Source: Sebastes aleutianus
Taxonomy: Eukaryota > Chordata > Actinopteri > Perciformes > Sebastidae
Assembly: GCA_916700875.1 (NCBI GenBank)
Contig: CAKAKS010000060.1
Coordinates: forward strand, 31,369,528-31,433,527
Direction: 5' to 3'
Length of the DNA stretch: 64,000 bases
The notes beneath the pieces were generated by a model. It was not told the DNA's origin. It was given only the letters and a program-made list of their open reading frames with translations, and ran no database searches. The first letter of the stretch is position 1. Each line of letters starts with the position of its first letter. Positions 28,318 to 37,800 of this stretch are shown piece after piece. Both the position numbers and the translations under genes were made by a program.

Positions 28318-28571
28318 ACTGTCAGTGAGCTGTCTAAAAGTAGCCGAATGTGTCTTTGAGACAAGATGAAATAAAATCACAAACTTGTCACATCTCTTGA
28401 GCGAGTCACGGATCAGACATTATGCTATACTTTATACAGATGAGTGACAAATTAAAGGGAAAACCAGGTGATCATAGATTCCCTCAAGTCTCTGGAGAGA
28501 TGAACTGCATCTTATTCCCTAGAATTTAGTGTTGTGGCTGTGATGGCCATATCATAATTCAGATGATTCCT

Positions 28572-29566
28572 TTAAAGGGACTGTTTGTAAGAATCAGAAA
28601 TTGCTTGTTAACAGCGACACCTGTGGCCGTTAAGTCAACGAAAGGCAGCGTCCTGTTGCTCGCGCTTGTGCTCGCTCTACATAGACATGAACGAGCATCG
28701 CTCAAAAATGTGAGGCGACACACGTCAGCTAAAAGCACAATATCACTCTATAATTCAGCTGCTTGGCAGTAATGTTAGCTGACCAGACGAAGGTCTCTCC
28801 ATGAATCACCGCTGATCCTAGTGTTGACTTTTCCTGCCTCAGCCTCCCGACCGCGGCCGGAGGGAACAGGGGAGACACTGGAGTTTTGGTCGGAGACGAT
28901 AACGTTTCTCTCTGCGGAGCCCCGTCACTTCACAAGACACGGGAAACCTCTGTTGGTCTGGAGGAGCTGCAGCAGTTATTTCTGCACAAACGTCCACTGT
29001 ACATTCACTAGATATTCTCATAGCCTAACTAACTTTTCTGCAGTGTGGAGTGAGTGCACATGAATGTGAGAGTGGAGCGAAAGAGCGAGAACGAGCGCGG
29101 TGTGTGATTGAAGGCAAGCAGGCAGAGGAGCAGAGGAGCAGAGTACAGCAGAGACTCCGGCCATGGAGACCAAAGCTACAGTCTCCCCCGCGTCCTCCGA
29201 CCGCGGCCAACACTGTTTAACAGACGGGCTTCACTAGATACAACTAAGAGGTTTTGGTGCTACCGTGTAGTTTGTGTTGGAGTCTTGTCTGAAAAGCGTA
29301 GCCACACGCGAGCTGGTGAAGGAACGCCAAGTTCCGGTCACATGACCAGAGCACAGCCAATAGGAACGCTCTCTCTCAATGAAATGACCTGTGATTGGTC
29401 AAAGTCTCCCGTCACAGGCTAGATTTTTTAAAGCCTGTAAACAGAGCCATGAGAAGGTGCAGAAGTCTAGTTTTCTCTCAGAACACTTGAATTACAATAT
29501 GCTGAAAGGTTATTATGGGATTTTTGTCCAATGATGCCAAAAATAAACTGCCTACTGCCACTTTAA
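28572..29566 (+). mobile_element. Chimeric TTAA element: family B left half joined to family J right half
   Basis: The left edge TTAAAGGGACTGTTTGTAAG and about 740 bp of interior match family B (5146, 59017). From about 29310 the sequence instead matches the complement of 44959-45220 (CGGTCACATGACCAGAGCAC, AATGAAATGACCTGTGATTG), ending GCCACTTTAA. TTAA at both outer edges. Confidence 0.8.
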
Positions 29567-29780
29567 CCTCTGGATTTTTGGATGTGGGGTTATGGTTGCG
29601 GTCAGGATTAAAGGTTAAATGAGGTGAAGAGGTTACAGGTTTACTGTGGCAACAGAAAAGCGGGAGTGTGTATACGTGCGTGCGTACGCTTGAACTGACT
29701 GTGGGGGAATATGCGTCTGTTTTGGGGAATTATGTCTCCCTCCTCTGTCCCTGGAGAAGTCACACATCCCCGGAAGAGCG

Positions 29781-29788
29781 GTGCATTG
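29781..29788 (+). repeat. Target-site duplication, left copy (GTGCATTG)
   Basis: Identical eight bases recur at 31296-31303 on the far side of the composite element. An 8-bp duplication is the hallmark of hAT transposition. Confidence 0.75.
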
Positions 29789-30418
29789 TAGTGATGTGTG
29801 GTCACGAACGAGCCGGTTCAAAGAGCTGGCTCTTTTAAATGAACGATAATAGCCGGCTCCCGTCCGAGAGACGTTTTTTTTTTTTTTCTTTTTTCTTTAA
29901 TTAATTCAAGGCAGTATGACAGGACGATGTTCTCCGCGCCACGGACACTCGATGCACCGACTGTGACTGAATGTTGTGTTAATGACGTCCGTGGGACCAA
30001 TCAGGTGATGACAGACAAGGATCATACCATCAAGCAGGGAGGGGCGGGGGGGTGTGCGGCGTGCTGACGGTCTACAGGTACAGAGCAGGAGGAAGAGGAG
30101 GAGAGAAAGAGAGAGAGGAGTGCAGTGCGCGAATAGCAGACGAGATGAGTGACAGTCGGAAACGAAGCAGCATGTAAAATTATGGTATTCTGGAAATTAT
30201 AAGGTTTAGTATAATTATATTGAATAATTTAAATGATATATGTGCACACATACTAATCATAGGTCAAAACAGCTAAAGCTAAATGTGGCTTAATTATGAA
30301 AAGGCAGAAGTGAAGTAAAACGAAGAGCCGTTTGGGAGTCGAAAGAGCCGACTCTTCTTGGTGAGCTGAGCCAAATGATCTGACTCACTAAAGAGAGACG
30401 GAATTCCCATCACTACAG

Positions 30419-30703
30419 TGTGGCTTATTACATCTACCTTACCTATTTTACAAGTGCATTACCTCTGTTTACATTACATCTATTTTTATATTTTATACTT
30501 CTAGTGTAACATTTCTGTTTATATTTCTTTATTACGTCTACTTTACCTGTTTTATTTGCTCTATAACTGTGTGTGTTTTACCTGTTATATGTTTTACCTG
30601 CCTCGTTTAGTCTTGTTAAGTATTTGTTTTAAAGCAATTACTGTGAATCTCGTTGTATTTAATACAATGACAATAAAGCTTTCTATTCTATTCTATTATA
30701 TTC
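30419..30703 (+). mobile_element. LINE 3' tail nested in the hAT-like composite
   Basis: TTACATCTACCTTACC repeats, then GTGAATCTCGTTGTATTTAA, ATACAATGACAATAAAGC and a TTCTA repeat tail are typical of a 5'-truncated fish LINE. Confidence 0.65.
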
Positions 30704-30859
30704 TAAGTGATATATGTGCACACATACTAATCATAGGTCAAAACAGCTAAAGCTAAATTTGGCTGAATTATAAAAAAGGCAGAAGTGGTAAAACGAAGAG
30801 CAGAGTTTGGGAGCCGAAAGAGCCGGCTCTTCTTGGTGAGCTGAGCCAAATGATCTGGC

Positions 30860-30860
<1 letters not shown>

Positions 30861-30902
<42 letters not shown>

Positions 30903-31124
30903 TAACTTTATTGATCCCGAGGGAAATTCAAGTTTCCAGCATCACAGTTCCATAGTGCAAAACATGTTAGTAAAAAGGCAGTAAAAAAGTTAGTAGTGCA
31001 AAGTACAAAAAAATATACCAGATATAAAAATACAAGGAGATGAAGAAAAATGTTAAAACTGAATATAGTGCAGGGTAACAGCTGTGATACACGACTATTA
31101 CAAAAAGTACAGAAGAGACTGTTA
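30861..31124 (-). mobile_element. LINE 3' tail nested in the hAT-like composite (inverted)
   Basis: An (AGAT)n array followed by AGTAACTTTATTGATCCCGA and GGGAAATTCAAGTTTCCAGC is the complement of the tail at 24950-25238. It lies between the second and third module copies. Confidence 0.75.
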
Positions 31125-31295
31125 AAATATATGCGCACACATACTAATCATAGGTCAAAACAACTAAAGCTAAATTTGGCTGAATTATAAAAAGGCAGAA
31201 GTGGAGTAAAACGAAGAGCCAAAAGAACCGACTCTTCTTGGTGAGCTGAGTCAAATGATCTGACTCACTAAAAAGAGACGGACTTCCCATCTCTA

Positions 31296-31303
31296 GTGCA
31301 TTG
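31296..31303 (+). repeat. Target-site duplication, right copy (GTGCATTG)
   Basis: Matches 29781-29788 exactly. Confidence 0.75.
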
Positions 31304-31398
31304 AAGCCGGTCACTGTGTGTGTAGTGTACCACCCGGAGAGACACGGTGCTGTTGCCAAAGAGAAGAGCTGAGTGCAACAACATACAGGAACTGCGAC

Positions 31399-31401
<3 letters not shown>

Positions 31402-31478
<77 letters not shown>
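31402..31478. repeat. (GA)n tract in the rgl2 5' exon or promoter
   Basis: About 38 GA units. Reading frames through it encode alternating Glu/Arg and are artefacts. GA repeats near start sites can bind GAGA-type factors, but nothing proves this here. Confidence 0.92.
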
Positions 31479-31480
<2 letters not shown>

Positions 31481-31562
31481 GAGGGAGTTTGCAGCCTGTC
31501 CAGAGTGCTGCTATCAGCTGCTGAAGGCTGGACAGACGAGCTGTGCAGGGACACTGATAGAG

Positions 31563-31565
<3 letters not shown>

Positions 31566-31603
<38 letters not shown>
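31566..31603. repeat. Second (GA)n tract in the rgl2 5' exon
   Basis: About 19 GA units, 88 bases after the first tract and 97 bases before the candidate uORF ATG. Confidence 0.92.
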
Positions 31604-31606
<3 letters not shown>

Positions 31607-31699
31607 GACTCTCTCTTGTCGTTGTGGTCGGTGGTGTCGGTGGTTCAGATGGGCGCGACTCTCCTCAGCTGATCCACAGATCCGATCCAGCAGCACCAG

Positions 31700-31764
31700 A
31701 TGCCTGACAGCCAGCTGATCACAGTCTGGATCTCTCACATCCTGCGAATGACACTTTGTAACAA
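31700..31764 (+). other. Candidate upstream ORF start in the rgl2 5' exon
   Basis: ATG at 31700 encodes MPDSQLITVWISHILRMTLC and one more residue, leaving two bases. If joined to 34681 it continues N-W-H-H-A-P-P and stops, overlapping the main ATG in another frame. This depends on the inferred exon pair. Confidence 0.35.
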
Positions 31765-32127
31765 GTAAGTTGAATTACATTGTAGCTTCCTTCATTTCTC
31801 TTCCTCTCTTTGCTTAATTGTAGCAATCGCCTCTCTGTTTTGTTTTTTTTGTGCAACATTTCTAGGACCTGCATGTCATTGAGTGACTCATATAGGAAGC
31901 ATATTGTGTGTTTTAACAGGAGTGTCAGCACGCACAAACTTCCACAGCTCTCTCTCTCTCACACACATAACACTGTCAGGCTTTATTCTCATCATCCAGT
32001 TCACATTGTGACAGCAAAGCTATCATTAGGACTGAGCAGAACTGTATAGCACCACCCTATGGCTGCATTTATTGAGCAGAAAAGGGGCATTATGGGTGTG
32101 ACTTAAACTGTAACCTAGTTACAGCTG

Positions 32128-32130
<3 letters not shown>

Positions 32131-32171
<41 letters not shown>
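32131..32171. repeat. (TG)n microsatellite
   Basis: About twenty TG units in the rgl2 5' intron. Confidence 0.92.
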
Positions 32172-32173
<2 letters not shown>

Positions 32174-33466
32174 ACCTCAGTCATATGTGGGCTGTTTGCT
32201 TTGGTCAGAGCCTGTGAATAGCAGCCATTCAGACCTCTGCAGGGCCGTTGGTCAGGCAGAACACAAACTGCTTATGACTTGTTTTTCCTGCAGGCCTGCA
32301 TGTGTCTTTTCCTCTCTCTCATGCAGACTGCAAACTAGTTTCTTCTTACGCAAGATCATAATGAGCCAAATTATACCCTACAACAGATGACTGCAGAGGA
32401 GAAAGTAAAGTGTTGCACCAATGCAACAGAGCTGCAGGAGTTCAAGACAAAAGCACAATGGAAAGTTGGGGAGTGCCAGCACATTTTTATGTCACACTTG
32501 AGGCTTTTTAGCTCCTGCTCTGTGAGAGCTGACGGGGGGGTCCTCGAAGGAAATCTTTCACCAGGATGGAAGTGTCAGCAGCAGGCTCTTTATGAGATTG
32601 ATTCTGTGGCAGCAGTGCACCTGACATCCATTCTGCACGTTTTGCTTGCAAGAAAGTCAAAAGAAACTTCAGCACACATCATTTATCAACATGTAATTAA
32701 TCCATAGTTCTCATTTCCATATAGTGCTCATACTGTACAAACCTCTCCATCTCTCTCCCTCCTACACCTCTCTTCCTGAAACAGTGTTTACTAGATGTCT
32801 ATCTTCATGGCAATCCAAATACCAAAGCGGGGAAAGGGAAATGGAAGGAGGGGTTGCGATGCAAATCCTGACCTGCTGTTTAACACTATGAATGTGTTAA
32901 ACAAATTGACCACGAAATGGCCTCCAAGCTGCCATTAACTTACTGCAGTGTTTAAAATGTCTTGAACTTGCACTCAAAGGATGCTAATACTCTGTTTTAT
33001 TTGTATTAACTGTGCCTGATAAACTGTCCAATGTTGATCTTCATTAGGTTCAGAGTATTCTAACAAACAGGGACTCAAATACTGACATTAAAGCAGCAAC
33101 ACATTCACTGGCATGCATCTTTTATCTACCTACATGTCAAAGTTTAGAAATGTATCCACCAAGGTAAAAGAAAGGTACGTTTATATACAGTACCTTTCAA
33201 AAACAAGGCCATTCATAGTGCTTTACATAAGACATAAATAGACATTAAAGGATATCAGCTTCAGATAAACTTTTAGACTCCAATATTGCACAGAACTGTG
33301 GATTTTGTCCCCCATCACTTACATTAAAAGATGTCTTTTAATTGCCACGGTGAACAGGAGGAAATATTATATGTATATATAGCAAGCAAAACCTGTTTCA
33401 ATGTTCATATAAGCACCTGATTATTGGTTTAACACAGGCGATATAAAAAGACATAAATAGCATTTA

Positions 33467-34184
33467 GTGCTGGGCAATATGACGGTATGTAAGGGATAAT
33501 GTACAGCGAGCCCGTTTTTAATAATAAGCTGGATAATGTACAGCTAGCGGGTCATCCACTTTGTGTCGGGGTGCCACATCGCCCTGTTGGGGTTTATTTC
33601 ACAACAGTGACCTGCTAGCTGTACATTATTACACGGCTACTAACTTAAGAAATCAATAATTTGACACAAAATTGGTCCGCCAGAGTCCGACATCAGAACT
33701 GCACCCATAGCAACGGTCTGTTATACATAGCAACGGTCACATAGCAACGGTCTGTTATACATAGCAACGGTCTGCTTTAAAGAAATAACAGACCGTAGAA
33801 CGCCGTTATTGACCAATCAGAATTGAGTATTAAACAAAACGTGTAATAAATATTGTCATAATGATATATAAATGTCTATCGTATATATTTTTCTGTATCG
33901 TTTCTATTGCAACATAGGCTAGGCCAATATTTATTTATTTTTAAAACTGTAATGTTCATTTTGCACTCAAGTTCTTAAAATAAGAAAACTACTCAGTTCT
34001 TTTCATTTGTAAAGTATTTAATTCACACATGAGTATACATAAATACCATGTGGTTATTTCATATAGACTACTTATTGATTGAATTACCAGAAAACATGCT
34101 ATCTCTCGATATACTATATCGTTATTGAGATATGAAATAACGTATATCGTGATAAAGAAAATTTTGGCCATATCTCTCAGCCCT
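33467..34184. mobile_element. Insertion flanked by an 11-bp target duplication (AATAGCATTTA)
   Basis: AATAGCATTTA lies at 33456-33466 and again at 34185-34195. The insert starts GTGCTGGGCAATATGACG and ends GGCCATATCTCTCAGCCCT. An 11-bp duplication is more like LINE-mediated than cut-and-paste insertion. It itself contains a family K repeat. Confidence 0.75.
33484..33852 (+). repeat. Family K repeat, copy 1 (innermost of a nest)
   Basis: TTAAGAAATCAATAATTTGA, GTCCGCCAGAGTCCGA and GACCAATCAGAAT recur at 44590-44818. The part at 33702-33781 is locally expanded with CATAGCAACGGTC units. Confidence 0.75.
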
Positions 34185-34680
34185 AATAGCATTTAAGAAG
34201 AGTGAAATAGGAGAAAATAATAAGCTATAAATGAATAAAGCACAATTAAAAGAAGAATACAAATCACAGTGCAGTGTAAGATATGAATGAATAGTTAACA
34301 GTAATGTTTTAAGCCTCAATTTAAAAGACGTGAAAGTTGTTTTCAGATATGCGGTTGCATAGAAACTTTAGCTTCTCCATATTTAGTTTTGACCCTGAGG
34401 ACAGAAGCAGACCTGTCCTTGACGATCTGAGAGGTGTGGACGGTTCATAATGTACAGTAGCAGCAGATCACACATGTATTTGGTACCTAAAACATTCAGT
34501 GAGTTATAAAGCCATTTGTAATACACACAGGAAACCAGTGCTCTCCTGGTCTTAGTGGTTTATAAGGAGAATAATCAGCTTCAAATGTTACTTTACTAAT
34601 CAACATGTTGTCTAATCCCAACAAACTCTCAAGATGTTTGCCTGAATCATCTTTTCTTCTGTCCTTCCTGTCTGTGGCAG

Positions 34681-34847
34681 CTGGCACCATGCTCCCCCGT
34701 AACATGCGAACAGGTGGTTATGACCTGCCGGGGGTGGAGTCAAGTGCCGCACCTCTCATTGGCTACCGGCCCTTACCGCCCGACAGCGGCACCCCGATCA
34801 ACCAATCACGGAGGGGGAGCTGCAGCAATGAATTGGAAACTTCACAG
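34681..34847 (+). CDS. rgl2: rgl2 coding exon 1 (translation start at 34689)
   Basis: Acceptor TCTGTGGCAG, eight untranslated bases, then ATG in a good Kozak context (GGCACCATGC). It encodes MLPRNMRTGGYDLPGVESSA and onward to ELETSQ; donor TCACAG|GTGAGT, phase 0. Confidence 0.88.
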
Positions 34848-37800
34848 GTGAGTGTTTTCCTTTCGCCTCATTGAAACACATCCATCATTTTGTCACTTGA
34901 GTGTGTAACAGAGAGAGTGGTATGAGGTAGATCTCTCACAGCTTTGTCCTGTGAAGTCGTCGTCGTCGTCGTCGTGTTTGAGTACTGACAATCTCCTACT
35001 GCCCGCTTTATTAGTTTTTCTTCTGTTCACACAATAAAGCGATGTGACGGAGCTGAGAGGGGATTATTTGTGGTGTCTCTCCTGGTCGACACAGCTAACA
35101 GCAATTAGGACGGTCCTCTGTGAAACTGCGCAAGCTGAGCTCCACTACCAGTTTCTTGAATAAACAGCAGATGCAGTCGGCTGGTTTTCAGAAAACCCTG
35201 AGGGAATGAAGTCAGTGTGATACAGACAGAAAGAGGGAGAGGAAAATGGCGTGTGTGTGTGTGTTTAGTGCTTTTCCACCAGGGCCACCCGAATGCTGTT
35301 ATTTTCCATAAACTGAAGAAATTCCTGTAGTGCCAACATCATGCCACATTCTAATATACCTACAACTTTGGTTTATGACCAAATATCTGCAAAACTAACG
35401 ACATTCCCATTAGCTTCTTCAGCTAATTAGCAAATGTTAGCATGCTAAGAAGCTAAACTAAGATAGTGAACATGGTAAATATTATACTTTCTTAGCATCA
35501 GTATGTTAGCATTTAGCTCACAGACTAGCCAGCAAGGCTGTAGTCCCTTAAAGGAACAGTGTGTAACATTTCGGGGGATCTATTAGCAGAAATGGAATAT
35601 GATATTAATAACTGTGTTTTCATCAGCTTAGAATGAGCCCTTCATATCTACGTAGGGAGCGGGTCCTCTTCACGGAGTCCGCCATGTTTCTCCACCATGT
35701 TTCTAAAGTAGCCCAGAACAGACAAACCAAACACTGTCTCTAGAGAGAGACTTTCACGTTTTTACATTACCTGAAGGCCACCGTAGTTCTCTGACACGCT
35801 TGTGAAACTGCTGAGCTGCAGAACCGTGGTACCGCCAACCGCCGTCTGACTTCCATTGCTCCTAAAGTAGTGTTGTTATGGTGAGGATGACCTCTGAGCG
35901 AGGCAAACGGCGTTACCACGGTTTTGCACTCGGCGGCTCACGTTACCGCAGTCTTGGAAAGGGAGGAGTGAGCGGAGTGGTACTCAGTTGGTTGCAATCT
36001 GCAACCACACCACGAGATGCTACCAAATCCTACACACTGAACCTTTAATCTTGTTTAAATGTAATGTTTTTTTAAGACATTTTTTCTGCACTCTTCTGCA
36101 TAAACGTGTGTTTCTTTTGTCGGGTAAACTTCTCGACTCGTGTGCAGTTTGTCACTGAAATGCATTGACTCCAGGATCACAAATGTAATATGGACTTAAG
36201 TTGAACTAAAACTGGGGAAGTGACAAGGTTCATGGCACAGGCTAATTTCCCACGATCTTTCCCCTCTGTTAATGATTAGTGACTTGATAGTGAGGTTCGT
36301 CGAGTCTTATCAGAAACTCAGATGGTTGAATTTCACACACTTTCGTTTTGAGGCTTTAAAGAGAACTCTGAGGCTTTTTATGGTTCAGTTTTATGTTTTT
36401 ATATCTACACAGCTGAGGACAAGATTTCTTGTCAGTAGCCATATTGGTGATAAAACATTTTGCCTGAGTCATGATGACCTACTGACCAACTCCTTTGCCC
36501 CAACCGCACATGACCTGCACATGGCTCTTTGGTTTTACTTCACAAGAAACTCCTCGCAGCTAAAAAAAGAAGTGTTGCACTGGCTCTCTTTCCGAATGAG
36601 CAGACTTCCTCCGTGCTCATCGTGTCACATGGCGGCTGCTGGTCCTCGCAGTAAATAATGCATGTGGCGGGTTGGCCGGTCGATGTGGTGTACACCTGCT
36701 CTCCCTATAAACAGTATCCAGTATCACAGGCCGTCTCCAAGGACAGTCTGTCGAGTGGAATCCAATACGGCCACTTGCTGATTCTTTAATGAGGGAAACT
36801 TGGATGTGTGAGTCAGAATGCATGAAGTGAAAACCTTGAGTGAACAATGAAGCTTCTAGGAGCTTTAATTCAATTGATTGAGATGAAAATCAAGCCTTAA
36901 ACACGTATGATCATTTACAGATAACGGATATTGATGTAATGTAGTTTCGTTTTTTAGCCTATTTTCTTGCTTGGTGGTGTATTTTTTCTACTCCCAGATG
37001 TACATTATAGTTTCAAAGAACAGAATATTTCAACTCAGCTACAAAAGATTGGACAGCTGAGATATCAAAGTAAATATAATATAAATATAAATATCAACCT
37101 TGACTGTTTTCAGAATAAAAGACTTCTCTAAAGTCACTGTTTTGTGAATATATTCAACAATTACACAGCAAGAAATCCATCACAGAGAAGGCAGGATCAC
37201 GTTTCTATACAGCCTCAATACCAGAATGCAAATACAGCTACAAGACTTTTTGAATAAGAGGCCCAGCTGTTATAAAATGGTTCCTTCGAGTGGGCTCATA
37301 TTTCATGAGAAGAGTCTGTTTCACTGATTTCAATGAAGATAAATCTTAATACGAAGAGCATACAATGATTTAGATAAGAGTTTGCGTCCAGCTTTGTAGC
37401 AACAGTTCAGAAAAGGCCGTTACCTGTTTCAACCTAACAGTGACCCCTGCATAAAGCCAGGTCAATAAAGAAATGGGTTTCACATTTTAATGTGGAAGAA
37501 CTTGACTGGCCTGCACAGAGCCCTGACCCCAAACCCATCCAACACCTTCGGGATAACTTAATGTGTTGTCTGACCATGTTGGAAGATGAAAGTGTTAATA
37601 GTTGTTCCGAACGGTCACACTCAAAGGGTGAAAATGCAGCCCTCATTGAGCTTCGATGCCCAAGAAGTGGTATTCGTGACAGCCCTGAACGGAGCACATC
37701 TTCAGACCTTCTCTCCTGGAAGTCATTCATCGTGTTTTACTTGGTTGTACACGTGAAAAGTGACAAAAAATAGTTGTGTCAAGAATGAAAAAAAGAGCTA

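Larger units (their letters stand above)
29789..31295. mobile_element. hAT-like non-autonomous composite with nested LINE tails
   Basis: Begins TAGTGATGTGTGG and ends CCCATCTCTA, with short inverted ends (TAGTGATG against TAGAGATG). The interior has GAGCCGGTTCAAAGAGC at the left. It has three copies of a right-end module (30229-30418, about 30704-30860, about 31125-31295), each with CACACATACTAATCATAGG and TCTTCTTGGTGAGCTGAG. The modules are separated by LINE tails. No transposase ORF. Ends only tens of bases before the presumed rgl2 5' exon. Confidence 0.72.
31310..31764 (+). other. rgl2: rgl2 probable noncoding first exon (5' UTR)
   Basis: A consensus donor ACAA|GTAAGT sits at 31765, about 2.9 kb upstream of the ATG exon and just downstream of the hAT-like composite. 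The region is GA-rich with two long (GA)n tracts and a fairly GC-rich 3' part. An ATG at 31700 starts a reading frame that crosses the splice and ends shortly after the main ATG. The 5' limit is a guess; exon status is inferred from the donor and position only. Confidence 0.45.
33180..34520. repeat. Host dispersed repeat (ACAGTACCTTTCAAAAACAAG type), interrupted
   Basis: The left part (33185-33466) and right part (34185-34520) join into one repeat if 33467-34184 plus one copy of an 11-bp duplication is removed. Outer limits are approximate. Confidence 0.55.
31765..34680 (+). other. rgl2 5' intron
   Basis: Runs from GTAAGT to GTGGCAG. It holds a (TG)20 microsatellite (32131-32171) and, from 33180, a nest of dispersed repeats described separately. 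ORFs at 32136-32390 and 32387-32707 show no domain. Confidence 0.5.

Noticed and set aside
31318..31738. Glu/Arg-rich and Ser/Leu-rich ORFs
   Set aside because: They are translations of (GA)n microsatellites; repeat tracts stay open by composition.
36272..36658. 128-aa plus-strand ORF in the long rgl2 intron
   Set aside because: No family resemblance and no splice signals that fit rgl2 phases; treated as chance.
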